Below, piece by piece: positions 1 to 7,661 of a DNA stretch of 8,804 bases. This stretch comes from Actinomycetota bacterium (GTDB taxonomy: Bacteria; Desulfobacterota; Deferrimicrobia; Deferrimicrobiales; Deferrimicrobiaceae), in assembly GCA_016844415.1 (NCBI GenBank), contig JAENIX010000023.1:1-8804 (forward strand), in the 5' to 3' direction. How positions within the stretch are numbered: the stretch's first letter is position 1; every line of letters starts with the position of its first letter. The notes under the pieces were generated by a model. The model saw nothing but the letters and a program-made list of their open reading frames with translations, was not told where the DNA came from and made no database searches. Position numbers and translations under genes: made by a program.

Positions 1-139
1 GGATTGCATCCTCGGCGCACTCGAAGGCTTCCACGAAGGCCCCTCTTACCCGCAGGAAAATTTCAAGGGATGATCGCAACAGCCTGTCGTCCTCGATAAG
101 TGCAATCCGTGCCCCCTTCAAACTCCGGTATTTGTCCAT
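1..139 (-). CDS. Response regulator receiver protein, N-terminal fragment
   Basis: This is the first 46 codons of a minus-strand gene that runs off the left edge. Translation from the ATG at 139 begins MDKYRSLKGARIALIEDDRL and continues with an amphipathic helix ending near FECAEDAI. The strand IALIEDD, with its acidic pair, followed by a helix is the beta1-alpha1 start of a CheY-like receiver domain, the Mg-binding acidic pocket of two-component regulators. The phosphoacceptor Asp and any output domain lie outside the window, so its output is unknown. AAAGGA sits about 6 bases before the ATG and supports this start; the frame upstream is closed by TGA overlapping the start region. It lies downstream of the sigma-54 activator gene on the same strand, so it may be part of the same signalling cluster or a target of that activator. 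Confidence 0.8.
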   Translation of the reverse strand, partial: MDKYRSLKGARIALIEDDRLLRSSLEIFLRVRGAFVEAFECAEDAI

Positions 140-170
140 CACATTCCTTTCGTGCAGGCTGACTGTCCCT

Positions 171-189
171 ATCGCACAGGGCATACCAA
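171..189 (-). promoter_or_regulatory. Possible sigma-54 (-24/-12) promoter before the receiver gene
   Basis: Read on the minus strand the site is TTGGTATGCCCTGTGCGAT. GG and GC are separated by exactly 10 bases, the hallmark spacing of RpoN promoters. It matches 8 of 12 defined positions of TGGCACG-N4-TTGC(A/T). The predicted transcript would start near 162, giving a leader of about 23 bases with the AAGGA ribosome site. The adjacent upstream gene encodes a sigma-54 activator, which makes the site plausible. The match is imperfect and could arise by chance. Confidence 0.3.
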
Positions 190-324
190 GGAGCGAGACG
201 GCATAAATCAATTGGTTTTATGGACAGTTAGAGATAGTGGAGAATGGAACGGAGAGCAAAGAGCATTGGCGATCTATAAGAATCCTCACTCGGAACTGGA
301 GAAATCTCTATTTCCGGGAAACGG

Positions 325-1686
325 TCAGAGGCCCAACTTTTTGCGCCGGTAACGGAAGGTGTGGTAGTTGATGTTAAGGAGCTGCGCCGCACGAGTCTCG
401 TTGCCGTTCGCCAGCCGGAGCGCCTCCACGAAATAGCGATTCTCGATCGATTCCTGCACAGAGGCTAGGTTGACCCCTTCCGCAGTCATCGGGGGAGCTG
501 CTTCCCTTCCCGAAAAGCCGGAAGGACGGGATGATGGGCCGCCCGGGTCGATCCGAAGATCGGTGACTGCGATCTCGGGCCCCCTGCTCGTCAGAATCGC
601 CCGCTCCACGACGTTGCGCAGCTCGCGCACGTTCCCTTCCCATGGGTGGGCGAGAAGAGCTTCTTCAGACTCGAGTGAGAATCCCGTGACGGACTTGCCG
701 AACTTCCGCGAGAACTCCACGAGGAAATGTCGTGCGATCGGAAGGATATCTTCGCGGCGCTCGGAAAGGGTGGGGACGGAAACCCGCACTACGGCGAGTC
801 GGTAATAGAGGTCCTCGCGGAAGGTTCCCTTCCCCATGAGGGCCTCCAGGTCCATGTTAGTGGCGGAGACGATCCGTGCGGTGGCTTTGAGCCGCCGAGT
901 CCCCCCGACACGATAGAACTCCCCATCTTCCAGGAAGCGGAGAAGCTTCGCCTGGGCCTCGGGGCTCAAGTCCCCGACTTCGTCGAGGAAGAGCGTCCCG
1001 CCGCTGGCTTCCTCCACCAGCCCCTTCTTCCCGGCGTGGCTAGCGCCGGTGAAGGCGCCCTTCTCGTACCCGAAGAGCTCGCTTTCGAGAAGCTCCTTCG
1101 GGATCGCGGCACAGTTTACGCTGACCATGGGGCCGCGGAAATTCGGGCTCCGGAAGTGGATCGCCGCGGCGACAAGCTCCTTCCCGGTCCCCGTCGGACC
1201 CAGGATGAGGACAGGGGTGTCGGGGCTCTTCGCGGCGGACTCCACGAACTCCATGACGTCGCGGATCGCATGGCTCTCCCCGACGAACAGGGGGACGTTA
1301 TCCCGCAGGCACCGCGCCTGCAGCTCCCGCACCTCCTTCTGGAGCCTGATCGTCTCCAGAGCGTTGCCGACCGTGGCCGTAAGCGTCTCCGAGTGGAGCG
1401 GCTTCACCACGTAGTCGAACGCCCCGCCTTTCATGGCGGCGACGACCGTCTGGACGTCCTCGTACGCCGTGATGACGATCACCAGCGCCTCGGGCCGGAT
1501 CGCCTTGACCGCACGGGTCCCTTCGATCCCGCTCATCCCCGGAAGCCCGATGTCCATGAGGATAAGGTCCGGCGGGTCCTCCCGGACGGCATCCACGACC
1601 GACTCCGCGTCCGCGAAGACCCGAATGCTGTATGTATGCTCAAGTGCGATCCGGATCCCTTCCCGGATGCTCTCTTCGTCGTCCAC
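325..1686 (-). CDS. NtrC-family sigma-54-dependent response regulator
   Basis: This is a phosphorylation-controlled transcription activator that would open sigma-54 promoters in response to the upstream kinase. Numbered from the GTG at 1686, the receiver has the acidic pair D2-D3, phosphoacceptor D45 in LILMDIGLPG, T73 and K95. The AAA+ domain has Walker A GPTGTGKE (163-170), the sigma-54 contact loop GAFTGA (210-215) and Walker B GGTLFLDE (229-236), followed by the FREDLYYRL segment. The C-terminus is a Fis-type helix-turn-helix ending FRYRRKKLGL. About 450 residues is normal for the family. The GTG start has no ribosome site and removes the first beta strand of the receiver. The frame continues upstream as EPYRVFVV with no ATG, GTG or TTG, so translation may start at the ATA at 1710 (see separate entry); D45 would then be D53. 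It directly follows the kinase gene and is almost certainly co-transcribed with it. Confidence 0.93.
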   Translation of the reverse strand: MDDEESIREGIRIALEHTYSIRVFADAESVVDAVREDPPDLILMDIGLPGMSGIEGTRAVKAIRPEALVIVITAYEDVQTVVAAMKGGAFDYVVKPLHSETLTATVGNALETIRLQKEVRELQARCLRDNVPLFVGESHAIRDVMEFVESAAKSPDTPVLILGPTGTGKELVAAAIHFRSPNFRGPMVSVNCAAIPKELLESELFGYEKGAFTGASHAGKKGLVEEASGGTLFLDEVGDLSPEAQAKLLRFLEDGEFYRVGGTRRLKATARIVSATNMDLEALMGKGTFREDLYYRLAVVRVSVPTLSERREDILPIARHFLVEFSRKFGKSVTGFSLESEEALLAHPWEGNVRELRNVVERAILTSRGPEIAVTDLRIDPGGPSSRPSGFSGREAAPPMTAEGVNLASVQESIENRYFVEALRLANGNETRAAQLLNINYHTFRYRRKKLGL

Positions 1687-1706
1687 GACGAAGACCCGGT
1701 ACGGCT

Positions 1707-4325
1707 CTATGGCGGGCTCCTTTCCTCGAACAGCGGAAGCTCGATGCGGAACTCCGCGCCGCCCGATTTGGCGGCGCCGACGGACATGCGGCCGCCGTGA
1801 TCGGAAACGATGCGATGGCTGAAGGAGAGGCCGATCCCGTGCCCTTCCTTCCTCGTTGTGTAGAAAGGCTCGAAGATCTTCTCACGGAGATGCTCCGGGA
1901 CGCCAGGGCCGGAATCGGCGACCCGAAGGATGGCCTGCCTTCCCTCGCGCGCCACGCTCAAAGAGATCATTTTCGGAGCGTCGGCGGTTTCCATCGCCTG
2001 CATGGCGTTTGCCATGAGATTGAGGAGCACCTGTTCCAGCAGCGCGGGATCCGCGCGGCAGTACAACGGGTCCGGAAGGAGGGACTTATGGAGCTCGACG
2101 CCGCCCATCCGGGCGGTGACCATGGTTATGGCGATCGCATTCAGGACCACTCCGTTTATGTCGATCCGGGCCATCCGCGGTGGATCGGGCTTGGAGAAAT
2201 CCAATGTTCGCCTGATCACCGAGGAGATCTTCTCCGAGGCGGCCTTCGCCTGCCCGACGACCGCATGGATCTTTTCCTTCTCCGTTTGTTCCAGCCCCTC
2301 CGCTCGCAGGCAGAGCAGGTCAAGTGTCGAAATGTTGATGTTGATCCCGGAGAGGGGGTTTCGTATCTCGTGGGCGATTCCGGCCGCCATATGTCCGAGG
2401 GAAGCAAGCTTCTCCCTGGTCAGGACGATCTGCTCCAGGTCCTTCACTCGGGTGATGTCGACCATGTCGACCAGGAACGACGCGCGCCCCCGGAACTGGA
2501 TCGGGCTGGTCTGGCAGTGGAGCCAGCGCGTCTCCCTGTTTCCTTCCTCTCCCTCCGGCAGAAAGAACCGGATGTCCGCCTCCTGCCGGTCCGGCCCGGC
2601 GCCTTCCGTTGCATCGCAGAGCCGCTCGAATTCCGAGGCGTCTTCCGGGTGGACCGGTCCGAGCTCCCGGAATGGGAGCCCGTCGGGGATCGTCCCGAAG
2701 AGCTGCTTCTGCCGGGGGTTCCTGAAGACGATGTGCCTTCGCTGGACGATTAATATGCCGACGGACGAGTTTTCCACGAGCGACCGGAACCGCTCCTCGC
2801 TCTCCTCGAGCGCTTCCCTCGCGAGTAGCCGGGCAAGCACGCCTGCGGTGTTCTCGGCGACGCGCTCGAGCTGGGCCAGGATATGCGGGTTGAACAACCC
2901 CTTGCGCCGGTCGTTCAATTGGAGCAGTCCGAATGTCGCTTCTCCGAGGCGCAGGGGGACCTGCGCGATCGATTCGTACCCCTGCTGAAAGCACCGTCCG
3001 CGCGTGGCGATGTTCTTGATGGGGTCGCTCGTGGCCAGAAGCTCGGAGGAGCTGTTCGTCCAGAATGTGCCGTTGGGAGTGAAGAAAGGAAGGGATGGAT
3101 CGCAGCGTCCCGTGATCACCGCTCCGCATGTGCACTCGTAGGCTGGGGCTCCGTCGAGGGCATCTTCCCCGGATGCGCCACGGTCCGCGGGGCACAGGCT
3201 CATTTCGGCCTGTACGAACTCCTCCGGAAAACCCAGCGTCTCGAAGTAGGGATAGTCGGCGCCGCGGCGGTACCGGATGCCGATCGCCTCGCACCCGAAA
3301 CGTTCTTTCAGGAACAAGGCGAGCGAAGACAGGAACTCCCGGAGGCTGCCGATCGAGCCGGTCCGCTGAAGGAGATCCAGGATCAGCTCGCGCATCTCGA
3401 CCGCCCGTTGCCGTTCTGCGAGTTCCTGTTCCAGATGCGTGTTCGCGGCCTGAAGCTCGGCGGTACGCTCGTCCACCCGCGACTCCAGCCCGTCCCGGGC
3501 GGCACGGAGCTCCTCCTCGCTCTTCTTCAGGTTCCGGAACAGCAGGTCGTAGGGACGGATGAGGCCGGTCGCGATGACCGCCTTGTAGACCAGGTAGAAC
3601 GAGATGACCTTGAAGTAGTGCCCGATGACGCTGTTGTAGATAAAGGCGTCCCTGTAGAACACGGCCGACAACTCCGCGGCGACGGAGAAGAGCACCGACA
3701 GCACCAGCAATTGGAACACTTCACTGTCGAACTTCTCGCGGACCAGCCATATGGTTCCGATGGAGAGGATCTGTATCCCGGAGACGAGGTAGTCGCTCAC
3801 GCTCTTGGCGTGCGTCAGCCCTATGCCGGGGATGTAGTAGTCCGGGAAAATCCCGTAGAACACCGATCCGACCAGGGCGAGAGCGACGGCGAAGAAGCCC
3901 GAAAAGACTAGAGCGGGACGCGTCTTTCTGGAAACGAACAGGGGGGCCGCCAGGAGAGCGAAACTCTGCAGGAACCGGGCGGCGAACCAGAGCTCGATCG
4001 AATTACTGTGGTGTTCAGCCGTAAAGACGCCGGTGAAGGAAATGGTATGCAGGAAGTCGATGAGTCCGACGAACAGGTAGGCGATGCCGAGAAAGATGAA
4101 GTAGTGGTTATCGATGAAGAACCTGGCGTTCCACGTCAGCATGAAGATGCCGCAGGCGACGATGATGCTGAAATCCTCCGCGATGTCGTGAGCCAGGACG
4201 GGGTTCCGCATGTAGACCGCGTAGAGGACAGCGGGCACAACGAGAACCGCGAGAGCGAAGGGGAGCCATTTCTCCCGCGGGGGAACCTCCCTTCCCTTTG
4301 GAAACCCGGTCGTGCTCATCGTCAT
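1707..4325 (-). CDS. Membrane sensor histidine kinase (MASE3-GAF-PAS-HisKA-HATPase)
   Basis: This is the inner-membrane sensor that probably phosphorylates the regulator encoded next. Numbering is from the ATG at 4325. Residues about 20-255 hold roughly seven or eight hydrophobic segments with AHDIAEDFSI, WNARFF and DFLHTISFTG, resembling the MASE3 sensor domain. A coiled coil (about 265-310) follows. A cysteine-bearing GAF domain (about 320-500) contains CTCG, RCDPSLPFFT and RGRC, and a PAS domain spans about 510-630. The HisKA domain has GIAHEIRNPLSG with phospho-acceptor His652. The ATPase domain has an N box (NLMANAMQAM), DSGPGV, FEPFYTT and GHGIGL. The frame is open to an ATG at 4352, but AGGAG at 4334-4330 suits the ATGs at 4325 (4-base spacing) or 4319 (10 bases), and a promoter candidate would leave only about 11 bases of leader for 4352. 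The signal sensed is unknown. The gene is divergent from the gsp operon. Confidence 0.9.
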   Translation of the reverse strand: MTMSTTGFPKGREVPPREKWLPFALAVLVVPAVLYAVYMRNPVLAHDIAEDFSIIVACGIFMLTWNARFFIDNHYFIFLGIAYLFVGLIDFLHTISFTGVFTAEHHSNSIELWFAARFLQSFALLAAPLFVSRKTRPALVFSGFFAVALALVGSVFYGIFPDYYIPGIGLTHAKSVSDYLVSGIQILSIGTIWLVREKFDSEVFQLLVLSVLFSVAAELSAVFYRDAFIYNSVIGHYFKVISFYLVYKAVIATGLIRPYDLLFRNLKKSEEELRAARDGLESRVDERTAELQAANTHLEQELAERQRAVEMRELILDLLQRTGSIGSLREFLSSLALFLKERFGCEAIGIRYRRGADYPYFETLGFPEEFVQAEMSLCPADRGASGEDALDGAPAYECTCGAVITGRCDPSLPFFTPNGTFWTNSSSELLATSDPIKNIATRGRCFQQGYESIAQVPLRLGEATFGLLQLNDRRKGLFNPHILAQLERVAENTAGVLARLLAREALEESEERFRSLVENSSVGILIVQRRHIVFRNPRQKQLFGTIPDGLPFRELGPVHPEDASEFERLCDATEGAGPDRQEADIRFFLPEGEEGNRETRWLHCQTSPIQFRGRASFLVDMVDITRVKDLEQIVLTREKLASLGHMAAGIAHEIRNPLSGININISTLDLLCLRAEGLEQTEKEKIHAVVGQAKAASEKISSVIRRTLDFSKPDPPRMARIDINGVVLNAIAITMVTARMGGVELHKSLLPDPLYCRADPALLEQVLLNLMANAMQAMETADAPKMISLSVAREGRQAILRVADSGPGVPEHLREKIFEPFYTTRKEGHGIGLSFSHRIVSDHGGRMSVGAAKSGGAEFRIELPLFEERSPP
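1708..1726 (-). promoter_or_regulatory. Ribosome binding site preceding a putative ATA start codon
   Basis: On the minus strand AGGAAAGGAG (1726-1717) is followed by the six-base spacer CCCGCC and then ATA (1710-1708). That is ideal geometry for a start codon. The ATA is in frame with the regulator gene and adds residues EPYRVFVV, which complete the receiver beta1 strand. It overlaps the kinase stop TAG (1709-1707). No conventional start codon is near enough to use this ribosome site in this frame. The site is clear; its use with ATA is inferred. Confidence 0.55.
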
Positions 4326-4369
4326 TCGACTCCTGGTTTGCCGGTCCGTCATATTGCGAACCTATCCTG

Positions 4370-4398
4370 ATTGAACCCGAACGGTGGGCGGTTTTCAA
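4370..4398 (-). promoter_or_regulatory. Candidate sigma-70 promoter for the kinase/regulator operon
   Basis: On the minus strand TTGAAA (4398-4393; 5 of 6 to TTGACA) and TTCAAT (4375-4370; 4 of 6 to TATAAT) are separated by exactly 17 bases. Transcription would start near 4363, about 38 bases before the ATG at 4325. The two hexamers are also nearly inverted copies (TTGAA/TTCAA), so the sequence could double as a regulator half-site pair. This is a consensus match only. Confidence 0.4.
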
Positions 4399-4475
4399 GT
4401 CCGATGATGCGGGACGCGGGGAATCTTTCGTGCGATGGGCTCATCGAACGCTGTCCGAAAGGAACATGCTCTGGC

Positions 4476-4537
4476 CTGTAACCCTGAAGGTTCTTGTCCT
4501 TTAAGGCGTTTCAATCTGGTAAAATTACTGGTTACAG
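4476..4537. repeat. 8-bp inverted repeat flanking the gsp promoter
   Basis: CTGTAACC (4476-4483) and GGTTACAG (4530-4537) are perfect inverted copies, 54 bases centre to centre, about five helical turns. They bracket the candidate -10 and the predicted start of the gsp transcript, so they could be paired operator half-sites for a looping or cooperative regulator. They could also be coincidental, since 8 bp is short. A smaller AACC/GGTT repeat lies next to the left arm. Confidence 0.35.
4517..4525 (+). promoter_or_regulatory. Candidate extended -10 promoter for the gsp operon
   Basis: TG-G-TAAAAT matches an extended -10 element (TGnTATAAT, 5 of 6 in the hexamer). There is no well-spaced -35: TTGTCC at 4494-4499 is 20 bases away, consistent with an extended -10 promoter that needs little -35 contact. 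Transcription would begin near 4532, just before the GGGGGTGA ribosome site (4539-4546) of gspE. The region is locally AT-rich compared with the coding DNA around it. Confidence 0.4.
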
Positions 4538-4549
4538 CGGGGGTGATAA

Positions 4550-6241
4550 ATGAACCGTCAATCCTTCAACGAGGCCTTGCTCGCTTCACTTCCGATCCCC
4601 GCGGGCGATCAGGAGGCGTTGCTCCCCCTTGCGCGCACGGAAGGCGCGGCATTCCCCAAAGGCCTTGTGGCGAAAGGGCTCCTGGCGCCGGAGACGCTGC
4701 GCAGGGCCTACGAGACCCTGTGCGGCGTACCTGCCTTCCGTCGGGAGACGGTCGAGGTCCGACAGGTTTCTCCCGAGACCCTTCCCCTCCCGTTCCTTCG
4801 CGCCAGGCTGATCGTGCCGGTCTCCCAGGAAGACGGGACGCTCGTCGTCGCGATGGCGGACCCGCTGGACGTGGATGCACGGGAGGCCGTCGCAAAGGCG
4901 ACCGGCCGCCGAGTCGATGTCCGGGTCGGGACGGAGGAGGAGATCCGGGAGGCGATCGAGAAGGTGTATGGGGAAGGGGCCTCCTCCATGGAGCGGCTGG
5001 TGGAGCAGGTGGGGGAGGAAGGCGAGGAGCGGATCGGCGGCGACGAGCGCGTGGAGCGGCTGATCGGCGCGGCGTCCGAGGCGCCCATAATACGGCTTGT
5101 GAACTTTGTGATCGCCCGCGGGATCGAGCGCGCGGCGAGCGACATCCACCTGGAACCGTACGAAAAGACGCTGCGGGTGCGATACCGCATCGACGGAATC
5201 CTCGAGGAGGTCGAGTCGCCTCCCAAGCGGCTCCAGACGGCGATCATCTCGCGGATCAAGATCATGGCCCGCCTGAACATCGCGGAGAGCCGCCTGCCCC
5301 AGGATGGGCGGGTTAAGCTGCGGATTGGTGGACAGGAGATCGATTTTCGGGTCTCGACCGTTCCCACGCTGTTCGGCGAGAGCGTTGTCATCCGGATCCT
5401 GGACCAGTCCAATGTCCCACTGAACCTTGAAGCGTTGGGATTCCCGGCGGACATGCTGACCCGTTTCCGCCAGATGGTGAGCGTCCCGCACGGAATGATC
5501 CTCGTAACCGGCCCCACGGGGAGCGGGAAAACGACGACGCTCTACGGAGCTCTCCAGGAGATCCAGAGCGCCGCGCGGAAGATCATCACCATCGAGGACC
5601 CGGTCGAGTACCAGATCGCCGGCGTGAACCAGATCCAGGTCAAGCCCCAGATCGGCCTTACGTTTGCGTCGGGGCTGCGGTCCATCGTCCGGCAGGACCC
5701 GGATGTAATCCTGGTGGGAGAGATACGGGACCGGGAAACCGCCGAGATCGCCATCCATTCCGCGCTGACCGGGCACCTGGTGCTCTCCACCCTGCACACC
5801 AATGACTCCGCGGGGGCCATCACCCGCATGCTGGAAATGGGAGTGGAAGAATACCTTCTCCCCTCGTCGCTTATCGGCGTGCTGGCTCAGCGGTTGGTGC
5901 GGACGATCTGCGGGAAATGTTCCGCGCCGAGGGAGATCTCGCAGGCTTTCCGCGAGGAGATCCTGCGGGAGACGGGCTTCGACGCCCAGGGGGATCTTCG
6001 GGTCGGGAAAGGGTGCGACGCCTGCGGAGGGACCGGATTCCGCGGGAGGAAAGCGATCTTTGAGCTTCTGCCAGTCGACGAGGGGATCAAAGACCTGATC
6101 CTTGCCCGCGCCGACGCCGGGGCTATACGGGAGCGCGCCGTCGCCCGCGGGATGACGCTCCTGCGTCAGGACGGCTGGAACAAGACGCAGGCCGGAATCA
6201 CAACAATCGAGGAAGTGCTCCGGGTGACGCGAAGCGGTTGA
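4550..6241 (+). CDS. gspE: Type II secretion ATPase GspE
   Basis: This is the cytoplasmic hexameric ATPase that powers pseudopilus assembly in type II secretion. The 563-residue protein has an N-terminal GspE/PilB-type domain (about 30-140) containing the LIVPVSQEDGTLVVAMADP stretch. The nucleotide-binding half has Walker A GPTGSGKT (321-328), the Asp box ITIEDPVEY, Walker B PDVILVGEIRD and the His box TGHLVLSTLHTND. Two CxxC pairs (C454/C457 and C489/C492, followed by GGTGFRGR) form the zinc-binding subdomain. The ATG at 4550 is preceded by GGGGGTGA at good spacing. It is the first gene of a plus-strand operon, 34 bases before gspF. PilB, the type IV pilus counterpart, is the main alternative. 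I prefer GspE because of the RIDGILEEVESPPKRLQ region and the GspH/I/J-type genes downstream. Confidence 0.93.
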   Translation: MNRQSFNEALLASLPIPAGDQEALLPLARTEGAAFPKGLVAKGLLAPETLRRAYETLCGVPAFRRETVEVRQVSPETLPLPFLRARLIVPVSQEDGTLVVAMADPLDVDAREAVAKATGRRVDVRVGTEEEIREAIEKVYGEGASSMERLVEQVGEEGEERIGGDERVERLIGAASEAPIIRLVNFVIARGIERAASDIHLEPYEKTLRVRYRIDGILEEVESPPKRLQTAIISRIKIMARLNIAESRLPQDGRVKLRIGGQEIDFRVSTVPTLFGESVVIRILDQSNVPLNLEALGFPADMLTRFRQMVSVPHGMILVTGPTGSGKTTTLYGALQEIQSAARKIITIEDPVEYQIAGVNQIQVKPQIGLTFASGLRSIVRQDPDVILVGEIRDRETAEIAIHSALTGHLVLSTLHTNDSAGAITRMLEMGVEEYLLPSSLIGVLAQRLVRTICGKCSAPREISQAFREEILRETGFDAQGDLRVGKGCDACGGTGFRGRKAIFELLPVDEGIKDLILARADAGAIRERAVARGMTLLRQDGWNKTQAGITTIEEVLRVTRSG

Positions 6242-6275
6242 TACGGCGCGTCCCCGGCGCTTGGGAGCCGGGCCG

Positions 6276-7499
6276 ATGGCGGTATTCGGATATCGTGCGG
6301 CCGACAGGGAGGGCCGCGTCTCGGAGGGGATGGTCGAGGCGGCCGAGGAACGGGGAGCCGCGGAGCAACTTCGGGAGATGGGCTACCTGCCCATCCGGGT
6401 GTGGTCTGCCGCCGTGCCGGGCGCGAAAACCGCCGCAGCGGCTCCGAGGGGAACCCGAAAGGGGGGTACGAAACGCGACATCCTTCCTTTCCTGCAGGGC
6501 TTGCGGACCCTGCTCGTCGCCGGCGTTCCGTTGGACCGGAGCCTGGGGATGCTGGCCGACCTGTTTCGCGGCAAGCCGATGGGGGAATCGGCGGGAGAAA
6601 TTCTTCGGGAAGTACGGGCGGGCAGCTCGCTGGCCGAAGCGATGAAAAAAGCGTCCGGCGCCCCCTTCGACCGCTTCACCGTGCAGATGGTCAGCGCCGG
6701 AGCGGCGACCGGTCGCATGGAGGAGGCGCTCGGCCAGGTCTGTCTTTTCCTTCAGCGATCGCGGGATTTCCGGGCCAGCCTGCAGGGGTCGCTATTGTAC
6801 CCGGCGGTTCTGCTCGTCGCGTCGATCCTTTCGGTGGTCCTTCTGCTGGTATTCGTCGTACCCCGGTTCGTCGCGGTGTTCGCCGCTTCCCGGATCGCCC
6901 TGCCGCTGCCCACCCGCATTCTCCTCTCCTTGAGTACGTTCCTCAAGGAGCAGGGTCTGTATCTCCTCCTTGCGGGAGTGTTCCTTTATTATCTGGCTTC
7001 CGCCGCCCTGAAGCGCCCGGAGGCGCGGAGGGACTGGGACCGGTCGAAGCTGCGTTTGCCGGGAGTGGGAGGAATCTTTACGGCGATAGAAACTTCCCGG
7101 ATCCTGCGGTCGCTGTCTTCCCTGCTGTCCGGGGGTGTTCCGATCCTCTCCGCGTTCATGATCGCGCGCGAGGTCAGCGGCAACCTGGCGATCCGCGAGG
7201 GGATGGAGGCGGCCCGTCTGCGCGTGCAGGGGGGAGTGAAGGTGGCTCGGGCGCTGGCGGAGACCACCCCGGTCCCCGAGCTGGCGCTCCAGATGATCGC
7301 GGTGGGGGAGGAGACCGGACGGCTCGAGGAGATGCTCTCGTCGGTGGCCGACACCTACGAGGAGAACGCCCGGAGAAGCCTGCAGAGGTTCCTCGTCCTG
7401 CTCGAGCCCACGGTCATCCTCGCGATGGGGCTCCTGGTGGGGTTCATAGTCTTCTCCATGTTCCTGGCGATCTTCCGGCTGAACGAGGTTCCCCTCTAG
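6276..7499 (+). CDS. gspF: Type II secretion inner-membrane platform protein GspF
   Basis: This is the polytopic inner-membrane protein that links the GspE motor to the pseudopilus. The 407-residue protein starts MAVFGYRAADREG, the usual GspF/PilC opening. It has two tandem cytoplasmic GspF domains (about 65-185 and 265-390) and three hydrophobic segments near 173-195, 226-244 and 374-399. The frame is open from a TTG at 6261, but GGGAG at 6263-6267 lies 8 bases before the ATG at 6276, and family N-termini match that start. The second domain carries the expected AVGEETGRLEEML. The first reads SAGAATGRMEEAL, with Ala where the family usually has Glu. The stop TAG lies in the left CTAG of the inserted element, so the C-terminus (FRLNEVPL) is intact. 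Confidence 0.93.
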   Translation: MAVFGYRAADREGRVSEGMVEAAEERGAAEQLREMGYLPIRVWSAAVPGAKTAAAAPRGTRKGGTKRDILPFLQGLRTLLVAGVPLDRSLGMLADLFRGKPMGESAGEILREVRAGSSLAEAMKKASGAPFDRFTVQMVSAGAATGRMEEALGQVCLFLQRSRDFRASLQGSLLYPAVLLVASILSVVLLLVFVVPRFVAVFAASRIALPLPTRILLSLSTFLKEQGLYLLLAGVFLYYLASAALKRPEARRDWDRSKLRLPGVGGIFTAIETSRILRSLSSLLSGGVPILSAFMIAREVSGNLAIREGMEAARLRVQGGVKVARALAETTPVPELALQMIAVGEETGRLEEMLSSVADTYEENARRSLQRFLVLLEPTVILAMGLLVGFIVFSMFLAIFRLNEVPL

Positions 7500-7658
7500 T
7501 GTACCGTCTCACAAAAAGCTTGACGCACCGAGAGCGTCGATGCGCCGCGCCGGCAAGGCGCGCGACTGAGGCATACCGTTGAGTATGGTGAAGAAGCGCA
7601 ACGAAGCTGGGGCGGATGCAGCGGCGCTCGAATGCCAAGGTATTTGTGAGACGGTGCA
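7500..7658. mobile_element. 159-bp MITE-like element with terminal inverted repeats and CTAG duplication
   Basis: The left end TGTACCGTCTCACAAA (7500-7515) and the right end TTTGTGAGACGGTGCA (7643-7658) are inverted repeats matching at 15 of 16 positions. Both ends are flanked by CTAG (7496-7499 and 7659-7662), consistent with a 4-bp target duplication. The similarity of the two arms continues inward imperfectly for about 45 bases. Inside are three local hairpins: GACGC/GCGTC (7522-7538), CGCGCC/GGCGCG (7546-7562) and CATAC/GTATG (7572-7587). No protein of its own is encoded. A duplicated palindromic CTAG fits the YTAR target preference reported for the IS5 group, but I cannot assign the parent transposase. 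It separates gspF from gspH and may affect read-through or translation of the downstream genes. Confidence 0.75.
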
Positions 7659-7661
7659 CTA

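Noticed and set aside
152..352. Plus-strand 66-codon open frame in the gap before the sigma-54 regulator
   Set aside because: There is no ribosome site, no recognisable motif, and it runs into the end of the regulator on the other strand. The rest of the 140-324 gap shows only the possible promoter; I see no convincing terminator.
727..1800. Plus-strand open frame of 357 codons opposite the sigma-54 regulator
   Set aside because: The translation has no recognisable domain and is rich in Arg, Asp and Pro. It mirrors a well-supported gene on the other strand and is a typical GC-rich shadow frame.
1632..2753. Plus-strand open frame of 373 codons opposite the histidine kinase
   Set aside because: It lies antisense to the HisKA/HATPase coding sequence, whose motifs are intact, and its own product resembles nothing.
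4437..4452. Possible sigma-54 promoter before gspE (GG-N10-GC)
   Set aside because: Only about 7 of 12 positions match, and it is some 85 bases from the predicted start region with a better extended -10 element downstream.
4586..5797. Minus-strand open frame of 403 codons opposite gspE
   Set aside because: It is antisense to a complete GspE with all nucleotide-binding motifs, and the product is low in hydrophobic core and has no motif.
4550..7499. Type IV pilus pilB/pilC instead of gspE/gspF
   Set aside because: The families are close, but the following genes are GspH, GspI and GspJ-type pseudopilins and there is no pilT between the two genes, so T2SS fits better.
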